Source: Candidatus Iainarchaeum sp. (GTDB taxonomy: Archaea > Iainarchaeota > Iainarchaeia > Iainarchaeales > JAFCFF01). Taken from it: a DNA stretch of 6,382 nt. Location: positions 1-6,382 of the forward strand of contig JAFCFF010000029.1 in the NCBI GenBank assembly GCA_017608775.1. The letters are read 5' to 3'. The notes below the pieces were generated by a model. The model ran no database searches. It was not told the origin of the DNA and saw nothing but the letters and a program-made list of their open reading frames with translations. How positions within the stretch are numbered: position 1 is the first letter of the stretch; each line of letters opens with the position of its first letter. A program made the position numbers and the translations under genes. This document shows positions 1-4,758 of the stretch, one piece after another.

Positions 1-315
1 TGCAAGCGATGAAATATAGCTTCTATCAGAAATAATAAAGTCATATTTTTTAACAGCCTTTTCTAGGGTTTTTTCTTTTAACAGAGCTCTATCAAGAGCA
101 AAAGCAAGGGCAACACTTGTAGGACGGAAATCTTTTCTTCTTAATTCATCATAAAAAATCTTTTCCATACCCTCTTTTGTAGGTTCGTCAATAAACATGC
201 AAGAATATCCTTTTTTTCTTAAGTATTTAATAATCTTCCTTAACACTGTTGTTTTTCCAGATCCATCTATTCCTTCAAACGCTATATAAGTTGCCTTTCC
301 CTTTAACTTTTCCAT
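1..315 (-). CDS. tmk: Thymidylate kinase, N-terminal half (cut by window edge)
   Basis: Thymidylate kinase phosphorylates dTMP to dTDP with ATP in the cytoplasm, an essential step of dTTP synthesis. The 105 visible residues begin MEKLKGKATYIAFEG. They carry the P-loop FEGIDGSGKTT (residues 13-23, Lys21), a DEP motif at 43-45 in the position of the family's dTMP-site REPG loop, the conserved ALDRAL stretch (74-79) and SDRSYISSLA (96-105), which matches the family's DRY-x-x-S-S-x-A signature. The family is about 200 residues, so roughly half is missing past the left edge and the lid region is not visible. The ATG at 315-313 lies 4 nt after the gatD stop and 7 nt after a GGTG ribosome binding site, so the gene is probably the second cistron of a gatD-tmk operon. 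The fold call is secure; the Asp before Glu-Pro, in place of the usual Arg, is a family variation. Confidence 0.93.
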   Translation of the reverse strand, partial: MEKLKGKATYIAFEGIDGSGKTTVLRKIIKYLRKKGYSCMFIDEPTKEGMEKIFYDELRRKDFRPTSVALAFALDRALLKEKTLEKAVKKYDFIISDRSYISSLA

Positions 316-329
316 CTCCTCACACCACC
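316..329 (-). promoter_or_regulatory. Ribosome binding site of tmk, inside the end of gatD
   Basis: Read on the minus strand, GGTGGTG (329-323) is followed by GAGGAG (321-316), directly before the tmk ATG. GGTG is the core complementary to the archaeal 16S rRNA 3' end and sits 7 nt before the start. It overlaps the gatD stop codon at 322-320, which suggests translational coupling. The first genes of transcription units in this window lack such a site. Confidence 0.7.
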
Positions 330-1582
330 TTACTTGTTCTTGATATTTCTCCTCTTTGGTTGGTTGTCATATAGTTATCCAGCTCAATTTTCTTTCTAAA
401 TTTTTTCAGGCCAACCATAAGTTTCATCAAAGCGGTTTCAGGAAGCATGTCTTCTAGTCCAAGAACCCCAATCTCCTGCAGTTTTCTCCCTGTTTGATAT
501 ACGTTAAGGTTTGTCCTTCCGTAGAGGCACTGACTTGTCATGTATGTTGGAGTTTTTCTTGCTAGGCTTTTAATTTTTCCTATAACTTTATCGCTGACAT
601 GTCCCAGACCGCTTCCCTCAAGAACAGCTCCCTTCTTCTTTTTTAGAAAATTAAAAACATTCTCATCCATGTTTGGAAAAAACCTCAGGAGAAAAACCCT
701 TTCCTCAAAATTGTTCAATCTTAGTTTTTCATTGGAAAACTTTTCCCTAAGAAAGCTAATCAACTCCCTGTTTTTTATCTCAACGATTCTTTCCTTGTAA
801 CTAACTATCGCAATTTCCTTTTGATTTAACGACTTAAAAGCATCTCTCCTGGAGGTATGCATCTTCCTTGCGTTGACAGCATTTATGACAACATTTGTTT
901 TGTCTTCAACTGAACCATGCATGCAAATAAAAACACCAGGAATTTTTTCCCTTGCAAACAATATTGAGGAAATAAGATTTATCCTTGAGTCTGATGAGGG
1001 CCTGTCAGAACTCCTCTGGCTTCCAGTGAATATAATAGGCTTGTTTATTCCATCAATCATAAACGAAAGCAGAGAGCCTGTGTAATGCATCACATCTGTC
1101 CCATGACCGACAACAACTGCATCGTATTTTTTGTTTTTCAAGGCTTTGAAAACAGAGTTTCCAATTTTCCTCCATGTTTTTCCATCTATGTTTTCACTTA
1201 AGATATCTGAGACTTCCTGAACATCTATGTTTGCGATATTCCCAATTTCAGGAATTAACTCTAGAATCTCTTCCTTGCTTAGTCCAGGCCTGACAGCTCC
1301 TGTTTCATACTCTACCTTAGACGCAATTGTTCCTCCTGTTAAAAGAAGAAGAACCCTAAAGTCAGGGGCTTTTATTTTTTTTCCACTCGGCCTTTTTTTA
1401 ACTGCTCTTATTTTTTTAATGGTTTTTATCTTTCTTATATTTTTTTTCTCAAAACCAACATTATATCCGTTTTCTAACTTTAGAATAAGATTTCCATTTT
1501 CTTCCCCGAAAAAACTCCCCCTGAAAACATCGTTGTTTTTTAGCTTTATCTCTAGAAAAACCCCTCTTTTTAGTTTGGGCAT
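320..1582 (-). CDS. gatD: Glutamyl-tRNA(Gln) amidotransferase subunit D
   Basis: GatD is the glutaminase subunit of the archaeal GatDE complex: it releases ammonia from Gln (or Asn), and GatE uses it to convert Glu-tRNA(Gln) to Gln-tRNA(Gln). The 420-residue length fits the family. Residues 1-55 form the small beta-barrel typical of GatD (GYNVGF at 39-44). A very basic linker (about 46-71) leads to the type I asparaginase-like domain. Its catalytic residues are all present by motif: Thr85 in LTGGTIAS, Thr162-Asp163 in HGTD, and Lys240 in ARKMHTSRRDAF. The substrate-loop motif TGSQRSSDRPSSD (186-198) and the C-terminal PETALMKLM (381-389) also match. The start is the ATG at 1582; there is no ribosome binding site, but a TATA-like box sits about 27 nt upstream, so the mRNA is probably leaderless. 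gatE is not in the window; it is commonly encoded elsewhere. tmk follows 4 nt downstream. Confidence 0.95.
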   Translation of the reverse strand: MPKLKRGVFLEIKLKNNDVFRGSFFGEENGNLILKLENGYNVGFEKKNIRKIKTIKKIRAVKKRPSGKKIKAPDFRVLLLLTGGTIASKVEYETGAVRPGLSKEEILELIPEIGNIANIDVQEVSDILSENIDGKTWRKIGNSVFKALKNKKYDAVVVGHGTDVMHYTGSLLSFMIDGINKPIIFTGSQRSSDRPSSDSRINLISSILFAREKIPGVFICMHGSVEDKTNVVINAVNARKMHTSRRDAFKSLNQKEIAIVSYKERIVEIKNRELISFLREKFSNEKLRLNNFEERVFLLRFFPNMDENVFNFLKKKKGAVLEGSGLGHVSDKVIGKIKSLARKTPTYMTSQCLYGRTNLNVYQTGRKLQEIGVLGLEDMLPETALMKLMVGLKKFRKKIELDNYMTTNQRGEISRTSKVV

Positions 1583-1633
1583 AATAAAATATTTTGTCTA
1601 TCTTTTAATATTTAACGCTATTTCTCTATAGCT
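1583..1633. promoter_or_regulatory. Divergent promoter for gatD and the trxB-like gene
   Basis: The whole 51-nt spacer lies between two divergent ATG codons. Its most TATA-like element, TTTTAATATTTAA at 1603-1615, is nearly palindromic around 1609. It is centred 25 nt before the plus-strand ATG (1634) and 27 nt before the minus-strand ATG (1582). That is the archaeal TATA-to-start distance for leaderless transcripts in both directions. Neither start has a GGTG/GGAG ribosome binding site. One shared box or two overlapping boxes cannot be told apart from sequence. Confidence 0.65.
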
Positions 1634-2542
1634 ATGTATGACCTTGTTGTGATTGGGCTTGGGGTTGCTGGCATGACCGCAGCTCTTTACGCAAAGAGAT
1701 ATGGGCTAAATGTTCTTGTTATAGGAGAGCTTGTTGGGGGAATGGGCGCTCTTGCAGACAGGGTTGACAACTGGCCTGGGGAACCAAGCATAGAGGGCGT
1801 CAAGCTGATGGAAAAAATGTTTAATCATCTGAAGTCTTTGGATGTAAATATAGAAAAGGATAGGGTTGAGGAGATAGAAAAAAAAGATGGTGTTTTTAGG
1901 GTTAAAACCTCGCTTGGAAAGGACTTTGAGACGAAAACCCTGATTCTTGCAATGGGTTCTGAAAAAAGAAAGCTAAACGCAAAAAACGAGGAGAAGTTTA
2001 TGAACAAGGGAGTAAGCTACTGTTTTCACTGCGATGCCTATTTTTTCAAGAACAAGACTGTTGCTGTTTTGGGAGGAGGAAATTCTGCGGTGAGTGCTGC
2101 TCTTGCCTTGAGCGATATAGCGAACCATGTTTATGTTATATATAGGAGGGATAAGTTTGAGAAGGCGGCTCCCAGCCTGGTTGATAAAATGAACAAAACT
2201 AAAAACATTGAGAAAATTCTAAATAAGACAATCCTTGAGTTTAGAGGTGATGAAATACTTAAAGAGGTTGTTCTTTCAGATAACACAGTTCTAGAAGTTG
2301 ATGGGGTTTTTGTTGAGATTGGTATTATTCCTAACACAGAGCTTGCCAAGAAGCTTGAGATTAAGATAGAAAACAACTTGATAAAAGTTGATGGAAATCA
2401 GAAGACCTCTTTGGAAGGGGTTGCAGCTGCAGGAGATCTAACAACACAATTTCCTTTTTTTAGACAGTTTATCACTGCCTCAGCACAAGGAGCCATAGCT
2501 GCCCACTCAGTTTTTAATTATCTTAAAACAAATAAGTGGTAA
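1634..2542 (+). CDS. trxB: Thioredoxin reductase-like FAD-dependent disulfide reductase
   Basis: This is a low-molecular-weight thioredoxin reductase-type flavoprotein, expected to pass electrons through FAD to a CxxC pair and on to a thioredoxin-like partner in the cytoplasm. At 302 residues it is near the family's usual 310-320. Features in order: FAD-binding GLGVAG (8-13), with Val where Pro is usual; the redox pair Cys130-Phe-His-Cys133 followed by Asp134; the second Rossmann motif GGGNSAV (147-153); and the C-terminal FAD motif AAGD (265-268) with RQFITASAQGAIAA (277-290). The CFHC centre differs from the common CATC. The NADPH-recognition segment reads YRRDKFEK (170-177), keeping the Arg pair but having Glu where HRRxxxR has its last Arg, so the electron donor is uncertain. 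The start is the ATG at 1634, which has no ribosome binding site but a TATA box 25 nt upstream. Other flavoprotein disulfide reductases of this subfamily are a possible alternative role. Confidence 0.88.
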   Translation: MYDLVVIGLGVAGMTAALYAKRYGLNVLVIGELVGGMGALADRVDNWPGEPSIEGVKLMEKMFNHLKSLDVNIEKDRVEEIEKKDGVFRVKTSLGKDFETKTLILAMGSEKRKLNAKNEEKFMNKGVSYCFHCDAYFFKNKTVAVLGGGNSAVSAALALSDIANHVYVIYRRDKFEKAAPSLVDKMNKTKNIEKILNKTILEFRGDEILKEVVLSDNTVLEVDGVFVEIGIIPNTELAKKLEIKIENNLIKVDGNQKTSLEGVAAAGDLTTQFPFFRQFITASAQGAIAAHSVFNYLKTNKW

Positions 2543-2553
2543 AAATCAGCAAC

Positions 2554-2568
2554 AAGTTTTAAAAACTT
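2554..2568. terminator. Possible bidirectional terminator between convergent genes
   Basis: A perfect 7-nt inverted repeat with a 1-nt centre (AAGTTTT, A, AAAACTT) lies in the 36-nt gap between the trxB-like stop and the stop of the convergent 52-residue gene. It gives a T-run on each strand. A 1-nt loop is too tight for a full hairpin, so the T-runs are the more likely active part. Weakly supported. Confidence 0.35.
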
Positions 2569-2578
2569 CAAAATAATT

Positions 2579-2737
2579 TCAAAACAACTCGTTTGCTCCA
2601 ACATATTTTTTATAGCATCTTTCGCTGCAAAACCGTCTTCTTGCGTAGTATGGGTCTGCAGTTTTCTTTATGTCCTTTCCGCAAACCAAACATGTCTTTC
2701 TTATGTTGCTTAGCTTAAACTCTATATCTTTCCTCAT
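2579..2737 (-). CDS. 52-residue Cys4 zinc-finger protein
   Basis: A very small protein with one zinc site: Cys16-x2-Cys19-Gly (CLVCGKDI) and Cys37-x3-Cys41 (FCSERCYKKY). The CxxCGxxI...FCSxxC pattern is that of small archaeal treble-clef/zinc-ribbon proteins such as the DUF2116 group, and resembles the TRASH/L24e-type finger. The flanks are basic (RRR at 33-35), so nucleic acid or ribosome binding is plausible but not shown. It starts at the ATG 2737-2735, 4 nt after GGTGA and 4 nt after the stop of the 61-residue gene; it ends at TGA 2581-2579. The strong ribosome binding site, operon position and paired cysteines all argue that it is real despite its length. The exact family is unproven. 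Confidence 0.8.
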   Translation of the reverse strand: MRKDIEFKLSNIRKTCLVCGKDIKKTADPYYARRRFCSERCYKKYVGANELF

Positions 2738-2741
2738 TTCC

Positions 2742-2746
2742 TCACC
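2742..2746 (-). promoter_or_regulatory. Ribosome binding site of the 52-residue zinc-finger gene
   Basis: GGTGA (2746-2742, minus strand), continuing as GGTGAGG to 2740, is a strong archaeal Shine-Dalgarno core 4 nt before the ATG at 2737. Its TGA is also the stop codon of the preceding 61-residue gene, which points to termination-reinitiation coupling. Confidence 0.7.
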
Positions 2747-2927
2747 TTTTTTTCTTCTTTTTGTCTTTTTTATCTGATATCAGGCCTGCCCTAAACTCGT
2801 TTATCTCATCCATTCTTCCTAGCTTTGGCTTTCCAGTCCAGCCACACATAACACAGCGGTATTTGCCAGGTTCTTCCCCCCTTTCTAGCTTTAGGCTTGC
2901 GCACACAGGGCAGTACTTTATAAGCAT
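2742..2927 (-). CDS. 61-residue zinc-ribbon protein with a lysine-rich tail
   Basis: Function not recognised. The N-terminal half is a zinc ribbon with two Cys-x2-Cys knuckles, CPVC at 6-9 and CVMCG at 25-29, 15 residues apart. A short linker (GKPKLGRMDEINEFRAG, 32-48) leads to a C-terminus that is almost all Lys, Asp and Arg (53-61). Such basic tails suggest RNA, rRNA or DNA contact; this is inference. The ATG at 2927 lies about 27 nt after the TATA-like run at 2950-2960 and has no ribosome binding site, so the mRNA is probably leaderless. It is the first gene of a two-gene unit with the 52-residue zinc protein. Two zinc proteins of this size made together may act at the same site, such as the ribosome or RNA polymerase, but nothing in the sequence says which. 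Confidence 0.75.
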   Translation of the reverse strand: MLIKYCPVCASLKLERGEEPGKYRCVMCGWTGKPKLGRMDEINEFRAGLISDKKDKKKKKR

Positions 2928-2949
2928 AGGAAAAATAGGTACTGAATAA

Positions 2950-2960
2950 CTTAAAAAAGT
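2950..2960 (-). promoter_or_regulatory. TATA-like box of the 61-residue zinc-ribbon gene, overlapping the tRNA-Leu terminator
   Basis: On the minus strand this reads ACTTTTTTAAG, centred about 27 nt before the ATG at 2927. Its run of six T also begins 9 nt after the 3' end of tRNA-Leu, where an archaeal oligo-T terminator would be expected. The same bases may therefore both stop the tRNA transcript and start the next one. Confidence 0.5.
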
Positions 2961-2966
2961 TTATGA

Positions 2967-3050
2967 TGGAGGGAACAGGATTCGAACCTGTGTAGGCACT
3001 AAGCCACTGAGCCCTGAACCCAGCCCGTTTGACCGCTCCGGCATCCCTCC
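2967..3050 (-). tRNA. trnL: tRNA-Leu (anticodon CAG)
   Basis: An 84-nt class II tRNA. It folds with acceptor stem GGAGGGA/TCCCTCC, D-stem CCG/CGG with GG in the loop, anticodon stem CTGGG/CTCAG (one G-U pair) around loop TTCAGGG, and T-arm ACAGG-TTCGAAT-CCTGT. The 15-nt variable region has a GGC/GCC stem, as expected for Leu. Anticodon CAG reads CUG. The discriminator base is A; CCA is not encoded and no intron is present. It lies 12 nt downstream of tRNA-Trp and is probably cotranscribed with it. Confidence 0.95.
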
Positions 3051-3062
3051 GACTGGTAGAAA

Positions 3063-3133
3063 TGGGGCTGCCCGGATTTGAACCGAGATCAACTGGTCTG
3101 GAGCCAGCCGTTCTGCCATTAAACTACAGCCCC
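3063..3133 (-). tRNA. trnW: tRNA-Trp (anticodon CCA)
   Basis: A 71-nt class I tRNA. It has acceptor stem GGGGCTG/CAGCCCC, D-arm GTTT-AATGGCA-GAAC, anticodon stem GCTGG/CCAGT closing with a G-U pair, loop CTCCAGA giving anticodon CCA, a 4-nt variable loop, and T-arm CTCGG-TTCAAAT-CCGGG with one T-G pair. The discriminator is A and CCA is not encoded. Unlike many archaeal tRNA-Trp genes it has no intron. Position 37 is G rather than the more usual A. Confidence 0.92.
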
Positions 3134-3156
3134 ATAATGACTAAGAAAAAGAAAAG

Positions 3157-3165
3157 CAATAAAAA
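3157..3165 (-). promoter_or_regulatory. TATA-like box of the tRNA-Trp/tRNA-Leu unit
   Basis: TTTTTATTG on the minus strand is centred about 28 nt before the mature 5' end of tRNA-Trp (3133), which would place transcription a few nt upstream of the tRNA. It overlaps the T-run of the preceding gene's likely terminator. Confidence 0.45.
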
Positions 3166-3178
3166 CCTTAAAGCAAGG
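3161..3178 (-). terminator. Likely terminator of the thioredoxin-fold membrane protein gene
   Basis: On the minus strand, a short hairpin CCTT-GCTTT-AAGG (3178-3166) is followed at once by TTTTT (3165-3161) and further T-rich sequence, 28 nt after the upstream stop codon. Archaeal termination depends mainly on the T-run; the 4-bp stem is weak. Confidence 0.5.
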
Positions 3179-3205
3179 CTTTCAAATACTAAACACAAGG
3201 CACTT

Positions 3206-4246
3206 CTAAATTCCCAACACTTCCTTGCAGTTTCCAAATATATAACAAGTTTTCCTCAAATAATCTTCCACGCCATAGTAAAGATAGTTGTTGTGTATAA
3301 CAAATGCAGGAATCTTATAGACAAAATATTGTTTTGCTTTTTCTCTTTCCACCTCTCTTAGTTTTTCATAATTGTTATCAATGCAGCTGTTTATGTTTTG
3401 TGGGTTTTCCCCAACCTCTTCCACAATGTTTTCAAGTTTTTCCCTGAAAAGGTTTTCATCCACAATTTTCCAGGATATTTTTTGCTTTTTTGTTTTAAGA
3501 TCATAAACAATACTTACTTTTGTTGCTGTGTTAAAATCGTTTTCCTGGATGTGTTGAGAAATTGCCTCAAATACTTTTTTTTTGTTGTTTGAACACAAGA
3601 TATATTTTTCAGCCTCTCTACCTGTTTCTGTCACAGGCAGGGAAACAAACAAATCATAACTTATGTTTTTGTCTGGAATTCCTGCACAACTTGCCTTCAG
3701 GTCCTTAGAAATTTGAAAAGGATCACAAAAAAGCATAACTTTTTTGTTTGGGTTTTTTCTGAGATATCTTAGGTTAACCGCCTTTTCTCCCAGGCCGCTT
3801 TCCTCCACAACATAGAATGTTTTTTCCTTAAAGCTTACTTGTTTTCCAAGCTTGTCCTCAATCAACTTGTCAAGAACAATTTGTCCCTCTGGAAACAAGG
3901 CCTCCCTGTCAACAATCAGGGCAGAGGTTGCCTCTATCTCAAATTCTCTGATGGCAAGCCTTCCAGCAGGGTTTGATATGTCAAGGGTTTTTATGTTGCC
4001 TTTTGGTTTTATAAGCTCTAGGGCAGTGTTGTCAAGCACACAAAAAAGACATTTTTTATCGTTTATAAGTATGACAGAGTTTTTCATCTCCCTGAAAAGA
4101 AACTCATCTATCTTTATCTCTTCCCCCTTGGTTTTTTTCAGGGTTAGATAGGAATAAACAAGAGCCGCACTTACTATAAGCACTATAACTGCGACAGCGA
4201 GATACAGATAAATATTTTCCCTCTTGCTCTTCTTTTTTTTCTTCAT
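3206..4246 (-). CDS. Membrane-anchored protein with two thioredoxin-like domains
   Basis: A 346-residue protein: Lys-rich N-terminus (MKKKKKSKRE), one membrane helix at about 13-34, then a long soluble part predicted outside the cell by the positive-inside rule. Domain 1 (about 55-115) is thioredoxin/glutaredoxin-like, with Cys66-Leu-Phe-Cys69 after a beta strand, but ATSALIV (106-112) replaces the usual cis-Pro loop. Domain 2 (about 168-340) looks DsbA-like: VMLFCDPF (170-177) starts it and KIPAFVIHNN (311-320) supplies a cis-Pro loop, but the CxxC is lost (QIS at 178-180). Cysteines at 174, 187, 218, 288, 334 and 340 remain. The likely role is thiol-disulfide exchange or folding at the cell surface; the exact reaction is not known. 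The ATG at 4246 is chosen because a TATA-like box is centred about 25 nt upstream. An in-frame TTG at 4315 would add 23 basic residues and cover that promoter. Confidence 0.75.
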   Translation of the reverse strand: MKKKKKSKRENIYLYLAVAVIVLIVSAALVYSYLTLKKTKGEEIKIDEFLFREMKNSVILINDKKCLFCVLDNTALELIKPKGNIKTLDISNPAGRLAIREFEIEATSALIVDREALFPEGQIVLDKLIEDKLGKQVSFKEKTFYVVEESGLGEKAVNLRYLRKNPNKKVMLFCDPFQISKDLKASCAGIPDKNISYDLFVSLPVTETGREAEKYILCSNNKKKVFEAISQHIQENDFNTATKVSIVYDLKTKKQKISWKIVDENLFREKLENIVEEVGENPQNINSCIDNNYEKLREVEREKAKQYFVYKIPAFVIHNNYLYYGVEDYLRKTCYIFGNCKEVLGI

Positions 4247-4265
4247 ACATACTGAAAAACACATC

Positions 4266-4276
4266 TTATTTTTAAC
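4266..4276 (-). promoter_or_regulatory. TATA-like box of the thioredoxin-fold membrane protein gene
   Basis: GTTAAAAATAA on the minus strand, preceded by the A/G-rich stretch AAAAAAAGA as a BRE-like element. It is centred 25 nt before the ATG at 4246, giving a leaderless start. This decides against the upstream in-frame ATG (4264) and TTG (4315). Confidence 0.6.
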
Positions 4277-4317
4277 TCTTTTTTTGTGCCTTTTCTGTTT
4301 CCCTAGCCAACTCAAAG

Positions 4318-4325
4318 TTTAAAAA
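4318..4325 (+). promoter_or_regulatory. TATA-like box of the coiled-coil membrane protein gene
   Basis: TTTAAAAA, preceded by CAAAG, is centred about 26 nt before the ATG at 4347. No ribosome binding site precedes that ATG (GATAAC), so the transcript is probably leaderless. It lies only about 40 nt from the opposite-facing box at 4266-4276. Confidence 0.6.
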
Positions 4326-4346
4326 CCTTTTTTTGTTTTAGATAAC

Positions 4347-4670
4347 ATGTTTTCCTTCCTGACAATAGCCCTGATTGTTTTCAATGTCTTGCTTTTGGCA
4401 GCTATTTTCTACTACCCAAAGAAAATAAAGGAAAACATTTGCAGGGATATTAACCTAGACTTAGTTCTTGAGAAAAACCCACAGGCAAGAAGTATTGAGG
4501 GCAGGCTCTCTCTTCTGGAAAGAAAAGATCAAAGCAACAAACTGCAACAAAGAATGCTGAACAACAGGCTTGTTATCCTAGAACAAAAGCTTGAGGAACT
4601 CTCATCTAGGCTCTTTCCCTTAGAAGATGAACAAAAGATAGAGAAAGAAGTGGTTCTTGCAAGAAAATAA
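4347..4670 (+). CDS. Small membrane-anchored coiled-coil protein of unknown function
   Basis: Not recognised as a named family. The 107 residues begin with a hydrophobic helix (about 3-22, FLTIALIVFNVLLLAAIF) followed by Lys-rich YPKKIKE, so the short N-terminus probably faces out and the rest lies in the cytoplasm. From about 48 to 92 there is a strong coiled-coil pattern (LSLLERK, LVILEQKLEELSSRLF) with Leu/Ile at heptad spacing, then an acidic-basic tail ending in ARK. There are no catalytic motifs, and the only Cys is at 32. Such proteins often self-associate or tether a partner to the membrane; that is inference. It has its own promoter and is followed by a T-rich terminator before the ZPR1 gene. 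Overlap with the family of short bacterial-type septum proteins is only architectural. Confidence 0.75.
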   Translation: MFSFLTIALIVFNVLLLAAIFYYPKKIKENICRDINLDLVLEKNPQARSIEGRLSLLERKDQSNKLQQRMLNNRLVILEQKLEELSSRLFPLEDEQKIEKEVVLARK

Positions 4671-4680
4671 GGGATAGATA

Positions 4681-4696
4681 TTTTTTTGCTGTTTTT
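4681..4696 (+). terminator. T-rich terminator after the coiled-coil protein gene
   Basis: A run of seven T (4681-4687) and a run of five T (4692-4696), separated by GCTG, begin 10 nt after the stop codon. Paired T-runs without a hairpin are typical of archaeal intrinsic termination. Confidence 0.55.
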
Positions 4697-4730
4697 AAAA
4701 CTAAAAAAAAGTGCATTTAGAAAAACAACA

Positions 4731-4738
4731 TTTAAAAT
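4731..4738 (+). promoter_or_regulatory. TATA-like box of the ZPR1-related gene
   Basis: TTTAAAAT, preceded by the A-rich AAAAACAACA as a BRE-like element, is centred about 25 nt before the ATG at 4759. This supports a leaderless start there and argues against the in-frame GTG at 4744, which lies only 10 nt from the box. Confidence 0.65.
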
Positions 4739-4758
4739 AGCTAGTGCTTTTTTCAAGT

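Noticed and set aside
540..1631. Plus-strand open frames of 60-134 codons opposite gatD
   Set aside because: They are low-complexity Phe/Leu/Ser-rich antisense frames of a well-supported gene, with no ribosome binding site or recognisable domain.
2742..2780. Possible frameshift in the A-rich run encoding the Lys tail
   Set aside because: The run is long, but the frame ends at a stop embedded in a good ribosome binding site for the next gene, so the reading makes sense without a shift.
3063..3133. Reading this tRNA as Gly or Gln
   Set aside because: The 7-nt loop CTCCAGA with T at position 33 fixes the anticodon as CCA, which is Trp.
3029..3361. Plus-strand 110-codon frame across the tRNAs
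   Set aside because: It runs antisense through both tRNA genes and the end of the thioredoxin-fold gene, and its sequence is explained by those features.
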